Part shown: piece by piece, positions 26,426-34,887 of the stretch | How positions within the stretch are numbered: the stretch's first letter is position 1 | Layout: each line of letters starts with the position of its first letter | Source: an uncultured Phaeodactylibacter sp. | GTDB lineage: Bacteria; Bacteroidota; Bacteroidia; Chitinophagales; Saprospiraceae | Length of the DNA stretch: 64,000 bases | Assembly (NCBI GenBank): GCA_913057245.1 | Contig: CAJXNH010000012.1 | Coordinates: 1 to 64,000 of the forward strand | Direction of reading: 5' to 3' | The notes under the pieces: model-generated | The model's database searches: none | Told to the model about the DNA's origin: nothing | What the model saw: only the letters and a program-made list of their open reading frames with translations | Program-made: the position numbers and the translations under genes

Positions 26426-29302
26426 TTATTCCAATTTAAGGGTTTCCTGAACCGTTTCTTTCCCAAATTGCACCTCCACCCTGTATTTCCCCTTGTATAA
26501 ATAAGCATTGCCGTTGTCCATGACTTTGATACGGACCGGCTTCTTGTCCGGTTTCCTGTCTTTGTTTAATGTTTCATTATACTCATCCAGGATTTCCTCG
26601 GTAATTGTGAGGTCATAAGGAATGTAGTTTAGCCCCTTCGAGAGTTGAACCTCAAAATTTTGCAGCTCCAGACTATCCGGGGTGGAGATGGTTACTGTAG
26701 CCTTATTACCGGGCTTATTTACATAAATTGGTATTTGCGCCTCGGGTATCGTCTGTTCCCAAACCGACTTTTTGCCCCAATTGGAGCGGTATCGAATGGG
26801 ATCAGGAGAGAAGGCGTGCATTGCTTTAGCCATCAGGCTGCTGTCCAGTTGCTGAAGCTCTTTGATGCGCCCCACGTAAATGGACCGGCCGTGCGTACCC
26901 ACCACCAATTCTTTAGCAGTGTTTTGAATAGCCAGGTCGTGGACGGCTACGGCAGGCAGGTTGTTGTCCAGGAGCATAAAGTGGTTGCCCCTGTTCAGTG
27001 AAATATACAAGCCATGATCTGTACCCACGTAGAGCAGCTCAGGGTGCTCAGGGTCTTCCCGAATGACATTTACCGGCTCCATAGGCAGGTCTGTTCCAAT
27101 ACGCTGCCAGGTACTTCCATAGTCTTCTGAGACGTAGAGGTAAGGCGTGAAGTCATCCCATCGGTAGCCATTCAGTGCCACATACACCCGGTTTTTCTGA
27201 TGGGCTGAGGCTTGCACCCGGCTCACCCACAGCTCTCCGGGCAGGTTACTGGTGATGTTGGACCAGCTAAAGCCTCCGTCCCGGCTCAGATGTACCAGCC
27301 CATCATCAGAACCTGCGTACAGCAACCCGAATTGGAGGGGCGATTCATGAATGCTGCTGAGGGTACCATAGGGTACATCGCCGGTAACTCCGCCCTGTGT
27401 GAGGTCTCCGGAAATTTCTTCAAAATGCTCACCCTGGTCCATAGAGCGCAGCATTTTATGAGCGCCCATGTACAGAATGTCGGGATTATGGATGGACAAG
27501 TGGATTGGCGCCTGCCAGTTCCAGCGGTAGGGGCGCTCTCCGAGGTCGGGCTTTGGGGTGATGTAGGTGGTTTTTTCTGTGGAAGTGTTGATGCGGAAAT
27601 AGTTGCCAAACTGGAACCCGGTATACACGGTTTGGTTGTCTCTTGGGTCAATGGCGACCTGCATGCCATCCCCACCCATGATTTCCTTGTAGGGATAGTG
27701 CCCGGTGGCGTGCCAGCGGTCGCTGGCTTCGTAGGTGCTGGGGCCCATCCAAACACCGTTGTCCTGCAGCCCTCCGTAAATTCGGTAGGGCTCGGCATGA
27801 TCGACGGCTACGGTGTAAAATTGCCCGACGGCAGGGCTGTTGCATTTGGCCCAGTGGGCGCCGTTGTCGTAGGAAATGTTGATGCCGCCATCGTTGCCCA
27901 GAATAAGGTGCTCCGGCCGGTTGGGATTAATCCAAAGGGCATGGTGGTCGGCGTGTACGTTGTCTTGCATGATATTGGTCCAGGTCTTTCCGCCATCATC
28001 GGAGCGTAGTACGGGTACGCCCATCACGAAAATCTGATCGGGGTCCTGTGGGGCCACCCGGATTTGGCCAAAGTAATAACCGTAGGAATTGTAGACCTGA
28101 TCGATATAATCATTGTGGGTTTTCTTCCAGGTCCGCCCGCCGTTATCGGAGCGGTAGACTTCCAGCCCGATGACTGGGGTGTCAAAGAGCAGGGAGTTGG
28201 CATCCTCCACGTAGGCGACCAGGTCCTGCGGGGTGATTTCATCCGTTTTGACCATTTCCAGTACCGTCTCCAGGTCGTATTTTTTTGGGAAACCATTGCT
28301 GCGCAGGTAGCCTTTGACTTGATAGGGCGGCAGTTCGAGGAAAGCTTCTTTGGACATCGTGCGCAGCTCAGCCTTAGTCAGTTCATCTTCTTTTTCCTTA
28401 GCGGGGCGGCGGCCGTAGTTGTCGATAGCAGCGTAGAGTATGGTGTTGTCCTCTGTTTGTACGATATCAAGGCCAATGCGCCCGGCACCTTCGCCGGTAG
28501 GAAATCCGCTGTTGATATTCGTCAGGCGGGCCCAGGTATTGCCTCCGTCTGTACTTTTGTAAATGGCAGATTCCGCACCGGACTCAACGAAGTTCCAGGC
28601 GCGGCGTTCCCGTTGCCAGGTGGCGGCGTACAGTACGTCAGGGTTGCCCGGCTCCATGATGAGGTCAACCACTCCGGTTTCAGGGCCGGTGTAGAGGGTG
28701 CGGTCCCAGGATTGGCCCCCATCGGTGGTTTTATAAAGACCCCGTTCGGGATTGGAAGAGTAGAGGTGCCCGAGGGCTGCCACCCAGGCGGTATTGGGGT
28801 CATTGGGGTGCAGGAGGATGCGGCCAATGTGGTGGGTCTCCGGCAAGCCGAGGTGTGTCCAGGTTTTGCCCTCATCGGTGCTTTTGTAAATGCCGGTACC
28901 AGCGTAGGATGAGCGGCTGGAATTGACCTCTCCGGTGCCTACCCAGATGGTGCCGGTTTTCCAGTCCACTGCGATGTCGCCAATCGTCATGACCACTTCC
29001 TTTTCAAACAAAGGCGTGAAAGAAAAGCCGTTGTTTTCCGTTTTCCAGAGCCCGCCCGATGCATAGGCCACGTAGAAATGCGTGGGGTCTTCTTCCCAAA
29101 CGTCAATATCGGCCACGCGCCCGCTCATCACAGTTGGGCCCACATTTCGGAACTCAATGGCGTTGGCAATGGAAGCTTCCCGGAGAGCCTGCCGCTGGGC
29201 ATAGCTTTGGATGCGGGATTGGGCAGGCGTGGCGGGTACGGGATTTTGCGCAAACACCACATTAAGGGCAAAAAGACAGAGGGTGAAAAGGGTAAACCGC
29301 AT
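26426..29302 (-). CDS. Secreted VPS10/sortilin-type BNR beta-propeller protein
   Basis: A 958-residue exported protein with signal peptide MRFTLFTLCLFALNVVFAQ. It is built from many BNR/Asp-box repeats of the S-x-D-x-G-x-T-W type: STDEGKTWTH, TTDGGQSWDR, STDGGNTWAR, SDNGGRTWKK and SDDGGKTWTN. This matches the sortilin/VPS10-like large propellers often labelled 'glycosyl hydrolase' in Bacteroidota, which usually lack proven activity. A short beta-rich C-terminal domain (residues about 850-958) follows the propeller but is not a recognisable type IX secretion signal. It is a single transcription unit. The substrate or partner is unknown. Confidence 0.85.
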   Translation of the reverse strand: MRFTLFTLCLFALNVVFAQNPVPATPAQSRIQSYAQRQALREASIANAIEFRNVGPTVMSGRVADIDVWEEDPTHFYVAYASGGLWKTENNGFSFTPLFEKEVVMTIGDIAVDWKTGTIWVGTGEVNSSRSSYAGTGIYKSTDEGKTWTHLGLPETHHIGRILLHPNDPNTAWVAALGHLYSSNPERGLYKTTDGGQSWDRTLYTGPETGVVDLIMEPGNPDVLYAATWQRERRAWNFVESGAESAIYKSTDGGNTWARLTNINSGFPTGEGAGRIGLDIVQTEDNTILYAAIDNYGRRPAKEKEDELTKAELRTMSKEAFLELPPYQVKGYLRSNGFPKKYDLETVLEMVKTDEITPQDLVAYVEDANSLLFDTPVIGLEVYRSDNGGRTWKKTHNDYIDQVYNSYGYYFGQIRVAPQDPDQIFVMGVPVLRSDDGGKTWTNIMQDNVHADHHALWINPNRPEHLILGNDGGINISYDNGAHWAKCNSPAVGQFYTVAVDHAEPYRIYGGLQDNGVWMGPSTYEASDRWHATGHYPYKEIMGGDGMQVAIDPRDNQTVYTGFQFGNYFRINTSTEKTTYITPKPDLGERPYRWNWQAPIHLSIHNPDILYMGAHKMLRSMDQGEHFEEISGDLTQGGVTGDVPYGTLSSIHESPLQFGLLYAGSDDGLVHLSRDGGFSWSNITSNLPGELWVSRVQASAHQKNRVYVALNGYRWDDFTPYLYVSEDYGSTWQRIGTDLPMEPVNVIREDPEHPELLYVGTDHGLYISLNRGNHFMLLDNNLPAVAVHDLAIQNTAKELVVGTHGRSIYVGRIKELQQLDSSLMAKAMHAFSPDPIRYRSNWGKKSVWEQTIPEAQIPIYVNKPGNKATVTISTPDSLELQNFEVQLSKGLNYIPYDLTITEEILDEYNETLNKDRKPDKKPVRIKVMDNGNAYLYKGKYRVEVQFGKETVQETLKLE

Positions 29303-29350
29303 GTTTTAGGCGAAAGATAAATAAAATCTCTGCATTCCGCGCTAAATCAA

Positions 29351-29381
29351 AATACCCCGAACAGCCAAAGCCATTCGGGGT
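29351..29381 (-). terminator. Terminator of the DUF4252 operon
   Basis: ACCCCGAA and TTCGGGGT (29354-29381) form an 8-bp stem around a 12-base loop. Read on the minus strand it is followed by TATTTTGATTT. It lies 32 bp past the stop of the last gene of the sigma/DUF4252 unit. Confidence 0.65.
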
Positions 29382-29412
29382 AAGGGTCGGGTGAATGATC
29401 TACAAGAACAGA

Positions 29413-29937
29413 TTACACACGTGGAATATCCTCTTTTTTATCCGGCAGGTTTTCAAAGTGTTCCATGCCTTCAATATCCAGATGCAGGTCGTTAAGATCG
29501 CTGAATTTCAGCAGCCCTTCCAGACTGAGCAGGATGAAGTTGTCCTGTCCGTGAACGGTCAGCAGGACGTTGGTGACCTTTTTGTTTTCTTCCCGGATGT
29601 AAAGCCCCACATCTTCATGGCCTTCGCGCACCCGGAAGAGCTCTTCGAAGCCGTTTTTGCGCATGTTCTTCAGCAACTTTTGGTACTCCTTCGGCGTCAC
29701 GAGGTTGCCATCGTCCATCGTCAGGATGCGCAGCTGGGTGATTTTATCAATGATTTTTTCGGCGCCTTCTGCTTCCTCCGCATTGATTTTCAGCTTGAGG
29801 AGCCAGCCCTGTATATCAATATGGCTGACCTGTTCCTGGTCTTTATACTGATCATAAAACTCAGAGATGAAATGAGTCTGGCTCATGCCAAATACCGGGA
29901 TGAGTGCCAGCAGGCACAATAGAATGAAATCTCGCAT
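29413..29937 (-). CDS. DUF4252 protein
   Basis: A 174-residue exported protein with a signal peptide (ending FGMSQ) and a DUF4252 domain, found almost only in Bacteroidota. It is last of three DUF4252 genes in the operon led by the sigma factor at 32182. Its sequence differs widely from the other two but keeps the pattern of an alpha/beta domain ending in a hydrophobic helix (LLTVHGQDNFILLSLEG). No catalytic residues stand out. These proteins are often genetically linked to ECF sigma factors; their function is unknown. Confidence 0.85.
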   Translation of the reverse strand: MRDFILLCLLALIPVFGMSQTHFISEFYDQYKDQEQVSHIDIQGWLLKLKINAEEAEGAEKIIDKITQLRILTMDDGNLVTPKEYQKLLKNMRKNGFEELFRVREGHEDVGLYIREENKKVTNVLLTVHGQDNFILLSLEGLLKFSDLNDLHLDIEGMEHFENLPDKKEDIPRV

Positions 29938-29972
29938 AGCATTGAATGGTTTCGGGTGATTAAAATACGGGG

Positions 29973-30536
29973 TTAAACCCTTGGGATAGCAGGGGCAGGC
30001 TTTGGCTGTTCCGCCTCTTCCTTTTCTTCTTTCTGCTCGCCCATTTTGATGAAGTAGTTAATGAGGTCTGAAATCTCAGAGTATTTAATCCGGGATTTCA
30101 TATCCATAAATACAAAGCCATCTTCATCGCGGACCAGGAGCAATAGGTTTTTGATCTTATTCCTGTTGTCCCGTGCCATGATCCGGACGGAAGAGCCTTC
30201 ACTGTCCACCTGCAACAGGTCTTCGTACCCATTGTCCTGAATATTATTGACAAAAGCTTTGAGTTCGGACTCCGGCAGGGCGGCCCCCTTTTCAGAAGCC
30301 AGCATACGGAACTTGCCAATCTTTCGGGCATAGCGCAGGGCTACTTTGGTCTCTTCGTCTTTCACACTGTTGTAGACAATGCCTCCACCCAGCCACATGA
30401 CCCAGCCGGGTAGCTTGAAGTTGACTACTCCGGGCTGCTTTTTGTGGGTTTGGTAAAACTGAGCCGTCGTTTTAGGGCTGCTGCAGGAAGTAAAAGCAAA
30501 AACTGCTGCACAAAAAATAAGAATGGGCAGTCTCAT
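29973..30536 (-). CDS. DUF4252 lipoprotein
   Basis: A 187-residue lipoprotein (lipobox AFTSC, Cys18). The start at 30536 is chosen over the further-upstream ATG at 30593 because it puts the signal peptide at the N-terminus. The DUF4252 domain includes VRIMARDNRNKIKNLLLLV and MDMKSRIKYSEISDLINYF. The C-terminus is a charged EKEEAEQPKPAPAIP tail. It lies 74 bp downstream of the third paralogue and 35 bp upstream of the first. As a lipoprotein it is probably held at a membrane where the other two are soluble (inference). Confidence 0.83.
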   Translation of the reverse strand: MRLPILIFCAAVFAFTSCSSPKTTAQFYQTHKKQPGVVNFKLPGWVMWLGGGIVYNSVKDEETKVALRYARKIGKFRMLASEKGAALPESELKAFVNNIQDNGYEDLLQVDSEGSSVRIMARDNRNKIKNLLLLVRDEDGFVFMDMKSRIKYSEISDLINYFIKMGEQKEEKEEAEQPKPAPAIPRV

Positions 30537-30610
30537 AGCGGTCGGGTTTGTGGTGGAGTAAACAGCATTGGTGGGGTACAAGACCCCAACCATGGCTCTG
30601 ACAGACTAAT

Positions 30611-31150
30611 TTACTGTTTTTGCTCGGCAGGCTCTTCGTTATCATCAAACTCGTTGATGAGCCTGGAGATTTTCTCCATATCGATTTTGCCTACAAAGCT
30701 CATCAGCACGAACTCTTCCCCACCGCCGACCAGCAGCAGGAGTTCTTCCATAGTGCCGGCGGCGTCTTCCCTGACCAGGAAGTCGACGTTTTGCTCGTCG
30801 GCATTACGCACGGTCATGAGGATTTCGTATTCGGTGGTATTGATCTTCTGCTTGGCTTCCTTGTAAAAGCCGGCACCATTTTCCTCTGCGACGAGGATTC
30901 GGATGCCCTTGAGGTCGGAGGCCAGATCAATAATAGCGGCGGTTTCGTTATCGTCCATTTCCATAGATTCCACATCCAGCTTACCGAACATGCTCATCAG
31001 TTTGGAGCTGATATAGACCACGGTGAAGCGGTCATCGTCGAGGTATTGCTGAAAGTACTTATCAATGGCATTAGCATTGGAGGTCTGCGCTGAGGCGATG
31101 CTGACGATGCCCAGCATCAAGGCGGTAAAAATCCACTTTGAGGTCTTCAT
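30611..31150 (-). CDS. DUF4252 protein
   Basis: A 179-residue exported DUF4252 protein with signal peptide MKTSKWIFTALMLGIVSIAS. The domain shows VVYISSKLMSMFGKLD, a conserved IRILVAEE strand, LVREDAAGTMEELLLLVGG and a C-terminal IDMEKISRLINEF helix. It is the DUF4252 gene closest to the sigma/membrane-protein pair, 37 bp downstream, and likely the best guide to the ancestral member of this local family. Function unknown. Confidence 0.87.
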   Translation of the reverse strand: MKTSKWIFTALMLGIVSIASAQTSNANAIDKYFQQYLDDDRFTVVYISSKLMSMFGKLDVESMEMDDNETAAIIDLASDLKGIRILVAEENGAGFYKEAKQKINTTEYEILMTVRNADEQNVDFLVREDAAGTMEELLLLVGGGEEFVLMSFVGKIDMEKISRLINEFDDNEEPAEQKQ

Positions 31151-31187
31151 GATTCAAGATTTACGGATAAACAATCGGATGAGTAGG

Positions 31188-31691
31188 TTATTCAAAAAAG
31201 CGGCTGATCTCTTTGAGGTTGCGCTCAAAGCCCTGAGCAGCCACGTCTGTTCCCTGATTGAGTTCTGCGGAAGCCCGTTTGAGTGCGCTGCTGGTAATCG
31301 CAAACGCTTGTTCGGGGTCTTTCACTTCGTATTTGGACCAGTCTACGCCGGCGACTTCCTGATGTTGGGTGGGCTGATAGCCTTCATACATCCAGAAAGC
31401 CCCTATGGCAAGAGCTACAGCGGCTGCTACCCGCAATACCCAAGTTTTGGCAGAAAGGTGCCGGACTTTAGCTTCCCGGGGCTCTAGTTCCACCAGTAGT
31501 TTGGCGTCAAAGGCATCGCCCAGTTCCGGGGCGGCATTTTGCTCCAGGTACCCAAACAAGGGGCGGTACCCCTTCAGGTCTTCCGGCAGGTCGGTGCGCT
31601 GAAAGGCACGCCGGAGTTGGGCTTCTTCTTCAAGGCTTGTCTGCCCTTCGAAGTAGCGGTCTAATAATTGCCGTATCAATTGGTGGTCCAT
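31188..31691 (-). CDS. Putative anti-sigma factor, single membrane helix
   Basis: A 167-residue protein with a cytoplasmic helical N-terminus (QLIRQLLDRYFEGQTSLEEE, resembling the part that binds ECF sigma factors), a membrane helix at about 84-102 (WVLRVAAAVALAIGAFW) and a C-terminal domain of about 65 residues. It overlaps the sigma factor by 16 bp, the usual coupling of sigma and anti-sigma genes. I found no zinc motif. The anti-sigma role is inferred from topology and position. Confidence 0.78.
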   Translation of the reverse strand: MDHQLIRQLLDRYFEGQTSLEEEAQLRRAFQRTDLPEDLKGYRPLFGYLEQNAAPELGDAFDAKLLVELEPREAKVRHLSAKTWVLRVAAAVALAIGAFWMYEGYQPTQHQEVAGVDWSKYEVKDPEQAFAITSSALKRASAELNQGTDVAAQGFERNLKEISRFFE

Positions 31692-32182
31692 AAGGCGGTT
31701 AATTTATTTCGGATGCTCTTCCGAGCTCTGAAAATGTTCGTTTTTACCTGAGCCAGCGGCATTTCCAGGGTGTCGGAGATTTCCTGATAGGTAAACCCAT
31801 CCACATCCCGTAGCTGCATAGCCATTCTTTGATTGTCGGGCAGTTCCTGCATCAGTTTCTGAATTTGCAGGTAGCTGTCCGAGAGTTCCGCTTGCTGATC
31901 GGGCGTATGTGCTGAGCTGCTCAGCCCGTAGGCACCGTCCAGCCCTTCGTTTTGGTTGAACCGAAGGCGGCGCTTGTCGATGGACCGGTTTTTGGTCAGC
32001 TGCATGCACCAGGCTTCGATGTTGCGGACTGTACTCAGCTGCTGGCGTTGTTCCCAGACTTTGATCAGGGTTTCCTGCACCACATCTTCTGCCTCCTGTG
32101 GGTTAGCCGTTATGCGAAGGGCGACCCGGTAGAGTTTGTTTTTGATGGGCAGTATGTCTGATTTGAATGTTTCCAGGTTCAT
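31676..32182 (-). CDS. ECF-type RNA polymerase sigma factor
   Basis: A 168-residue sigma-70 family protein. Region 2 has AEDVVQETLIKVWEQR and NRSIDKRRL; region 4 has LPDNQRMAMQLRDVDGFTYQ and the helix-turn-helix EMPLAQVKTNIFRARKSIR. It heads the unit anti-sigma, DUF4252 x3, ending at the terminator near 29351. The unit probably controls its own transcription, as such pairs usually do. A 16-base palindrome lies 61 bp upstream. Confidence 0.9.
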   Translation of the reverse strand: MNLETFKSDILPIKNKLYRVALRITANPQEAEDVVQETLIKVWEQRQQLSTVRNIEAWCMQLTKNRSIDKRRLRFNQNEGLDGAYGLSSSAHTPDQQAELSDSYLQIQKLMQELPDNQRMAMQLRDVDGFTYQEISDTLEMPLAQVKTNIFRARKSIRNKLTALWTTN

Positions 32183-32460
32183 TACGCTCTCTAAGTAGTT
32201 TGACGGAAATCAATTAGACCGTTTTCTCTTTAGGTTTTTGTGTCCCGGTTAACCGGGATCAACTCAGCTTCCAGGTTTTCAACTGTTAATGAAATTTCCC
32301 AAAAACTCAAACGCTCTAACTTCTTTTGTTTCCGTCTCTAAGCTGCGTTCACTAAGTTGACGGCAAGGGTTCACGGAAAGTTACAGCCGGGTCGGAAAAA
32401 ATTTAAAGTTAATATAAAGTCAACCTTTGGCACACCATACAGAGTTGTTATGAGACGTTG
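32183..32460. other. Divergent intergenic region
   Basis: Separates the sigma operon (minus) from the LptF/G gene (plus). Apart from the palindrome at 32243-32258 and the promoter element at 32461, it is AT-rich with no frame or stable hairpin that I can support. Confidence 0.45.
32243..32258. promoter_or_regulatory. 16-base palindrome upstream of the sigma factor
   Basis: TCCCGGTTAACCGGGA is a perfect palindrome 61 bp before the sigma-factor start. The same outer 14 bases with a different centre occur at 684-699 inside a dispersed repeat. It may be an operator or a short mobile palindrome. Confidence 0.45.
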
Positions 32461-32468
32461 TACCTTTG
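32461..32468 (+). promoter_or_regulatory. Promoter -7 element of the LptF/G gene
   Basis: TACCTTTG is a full match to the Bacteroidota TAnnTTTG element. Transcription would start near 32475, about 22 bases before ATG 32497. This argues against the longer reading frame that begins upstream. A -33 element at the right distance is not clear. Confidence 0.5.
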
Positions 32469-32496
32469 CGCAACGCAGAAAGTCTATTGTGAATCT

Positions 32497-34197
32497 ATGA
32501 AGATTGTCGACCGCTTACTGATCAAGAGTTTTATCCCACCTTTCATTGTGACGTTCATGATTGCGATGTTCGTTTTGGTGATGCAGGTACTGTGGCTGTA
32601 CATCGATGATATAGCGGGCAAGGGGCTGGGGTTGTTTCTCATCCTGGAGCTGATGGGGTATAAAAGCCTCTCCCTGGTGCCGATGGCCCTGCCGCTGGCG
32701 GTGCTGATTTCTTCGGTTATGGTGATGGGGAACATGGCAGAGCGGTACGAACTGTCGAGCTTTAAGTCGGCCGGGGTTTCTCTGGCGCGGATCATGCGCC
32801 CTATGATTGGATTTGGCTTTTTTGCAGTCCTGGTTTCTTTTTTCTGTTCCAACAACCTTATTCCGGTGGCGAACCTCAAATTCGGATCCCGGATGTACGA
32901 TATTCAGAAACAAAAACCGGCGTTGCGGCTGGAGGCAGGCATTTTCAATGACGACTTTGACGGGTACGCCATCCACATCGGCAACAAGCCAGGCGATGGA
33001 AAACGCATAGAAGACGTCTTGATCTATGACCACACCGATGCCAACAAGGGCAAGCTTTCGCAGATTATCGCGAGTGAGGGGGAAATGTACGCCACTGAAG
33101 ATGGCAACTACTTCATGATGAACCTGCACAACGGGCATCAGTATATGGAAGGGGATCCATCGGGGTCAGGCAACAGCCGTTCCTACCCCTTTGTACGCAC
33201 TAATTTTAAAAGTTGGTACAAAGTCTTTGACCTGAGCGAGTTCAACCTCAACCGGACCAATGAAGACCTCTTCAAGTCCAACCGCAGTATGTTGACGAGT
33301 GGTCAGCTGGCCGATGCGGTAGACTCCCTGGAGCAAAAAATCCGGCGCCGGGAAGTGGGTATTTCCAATCAGTTCAGTTCCTATTTTGACCTGCTGGAAC
33401 TAGACAGTACCTTCCTGGATAATCCGGATGAGGAGGACAAGCTCGCCGCAGCGGAAGCCGAACGCATCAGAGCCGAAGAGGAAAAGCTGGAAGCCAAAGC
33501 GAGTGAAGCGGCTGAGGGACAGACAGAAGTTACTGACTCCATACCTAAGGCTGAGGCTCCTGACGAAAATGCTGAAACCGGCAGTAAAAAGCCGGCATTC
33601 AAACCGGATGAAAAAATCAACCGTAAGCCCGTTAAGTCCTTCGAAGGCCGGCCTATCAAGCAGGTCATAGAGAAGCCGGTGGAGGAATATGAAAGCATCC
33701 TGATGTTATTCACGGAATCAGAGCGCCTGCGGCTGGTCAATAAGTCCAAGTCCTTTATCCGCAGTATTCAGGCACATGCCGAATCCGCCACCCGCTCCAT
33801 CGACCGGCTAAAGGAAAGCCGGGTAAAACATATCTATGAGCTCCACACCAAATACAGTATGGCGCTGGTGTGCTTCATCTTTGTTTTCATCGGCGCACCG
33901 ATGGGCGCTATTGTCCGCAAAGGCGGTTTTGGATACCCCATCCTGATCTCGATCATCTTTTTTATGATCTTTATTGTACTGACGATTTTCTGCCGGAAAA
34001 TCGCAGAGTCTTTCGTACTGCCTGCTGCGGTAGCGGCCTGGGTACCTTGCGCAGTGTTGTTTCCTGTTGGGGTTTTGCTGACCCGCAAGGCGATGAATGA
34101 CAGCAAACTGGTCAACCTTGATCAGTATGCGAATTTCTTTAAAGCGATCTTCAACCTATTCAAAAAACGAAAAGCCGACCATGACTCCGCTGTCTGA
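32497..34197 (+). CDS. LptF/LptG-family lipopolysaccharide export permease
   Basis: A 566-residue YjgP/YjgQ family protein. Three helices at the N-terminus (IVDRLLIKSFIPPFIVTFMI and following) and three at the C-terminus (about 455-545, VCFIFVFIGAPMGAIVRKGG) flank a periplasmic domain. The family works with LptB and LptC to lift lipopolysaccharide out of the inner membrane. Between the periplasmic domain and the last helices is a charged, low-complexity stretch (about 300-400) rich in Glu, Ala and Lys. ATG 32497 is chosen from the promoter position and homology. It overlaps the PAP2 gene by 17 bp; neither LptB nor LptC is nearby. Confidence 0.88.
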   Translation: MKIVDRLLIKSFIPPFIVTFMIAMFVLVMQVLWLYIDDIAGKGLGLFLILELMGYKSLSLVPMALPLAVLISSVMVMGNMAERYELSSFKSAGVSLARIMRPMIGFGFFAVLVSFFCSNNLIPVANLKFGSRMYDIQKQKPALRLEAGIFNDDFDGYAIHIGNKPGDGKRIEDVLIYDHTDANKGKLSQIIASEGEMYATEDGNYFMMNLHNGHQYMEGDPSGSGNSRSYPFVRTNFKSWYKVFDLSEFNLNRTNEDLFKSNRSMLTSGQLADAVDSLEQKIRRREVGISNQFSSYFDLLELDSTFLDNPDEEDKLAAAEAERIRAEEEKLEAKASEAAEGQTEVTDSIPKAEAPDENAETGSKKPAFKPDEKINRKPVKSFEGRPIKQVIEKPVEEYESILMLFTESERLRLVNKSKSFIRSIQAHAESATRSIDRLKESRVKHIYELHTKYSMALVCFIFVFIGAPMGAIVRKGGFGYPILISIIFFMIFIVLTIFCRKIAESFVLPAAVAAWVPCAVLFPVGVLLTRKAMNDSKLVNLDQYANFFKAIFNLFKKRKADHDSAV

Positions 34198-34852
34198 TTT
34201 ATGGAGAACGAACCGCTGGTTTTTCTCCGGGATGGTTCAATTTCTTTTGTTCGGAGCTGTATTGCTGTTACTGATGGAAACCGGAGCGTTCGTCTGGTTT
34301 TTTAGCCGGCACCGCAGCATGGGGCTGGATTTGCTGTTTGTGAATGGTACGAAGCTTGGCGAACCCATAGGGTTTCTTCTGGCCGTGCTGGTACTTCTGT
34401 TCATCCGGTTCAGGCATGCTATTGCTCTTCCTTTCCTGGGGTTAAGTGTGTCGGTTATTTCTTACCTGTCCAAGTCTTTTTTTGCGCATGACCGCCCCTT
34501 CGCCTATTTTGAGAAGCTGGGCATTGCGGGGCAGCTCAATCTGGTGGAAGGCATCAAAGTGCATTCCGGCGCTACCAGTTTTCCCAGCGGGCATACGATG
34601 GCAGGGTTCGCCCTCTTTGCCTTTATGGCCTTCTGTGCACCGAATAAAAAGACCACCGGCGCCTTATGCTTTATACTGGCACTTATTGTCGGCTTGTCCC
34701 GGATTTACCTTACTCAGCACTTTTTTAAGGACGTTTACCTGGGTGCATTTATGGGTGTTGTCATCGCTATGTTTTGGTACTACCTACAATACCTCCCAAA
34801 GATGGGCTGGCTGGACAACGGCCTAAAAATGCCCTGGCGGGGAACTTCATAA
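34181..34852 (+). CDS. PAP2-superfamily membrane phosphatase
   Basis: A 223-residue integral membrane protein with the three PAP2 signature blocks: K98...R105P106 (KSFFAHDRP), P135SGH138, and S173R174 with H180 and D184 (SRIYLTQHFFKD). These catalytic residues are complete. Such enzymes remove phosphate from lipid carriers such as undecaprenyl diphosphate or from lipid A. The ATG at 34181 overlaps LptF/G by 17 bp, so the two are coupled and probably serve envelope lipid handling together (inference). Confidence 0.88.
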   Translation: MTPLSDLWRTNRWFFSGMVQFLLFGAVLLLLMETGAFVWFFSRHRSMGLDLLFVNGTKLGEPIGFLLAVLVLLFIRFRHAIALPFLGLSVSVISYLSKSFFAHDRPFAYFEKLGIAGQLNLVEGIKVHSGATSFPSGHTMAGFALFAFMAFCAPNKKTTGALCFILALIVGLSRIYLTQHFFKDVYLGAFMGVVIAMFWYYLQYLPKMGWLDNGLKMPWRGTS

Positions 34853-34887
34853 CGCGCGTAAGGGTTCTTTCGAAAACCCAATAGCTC

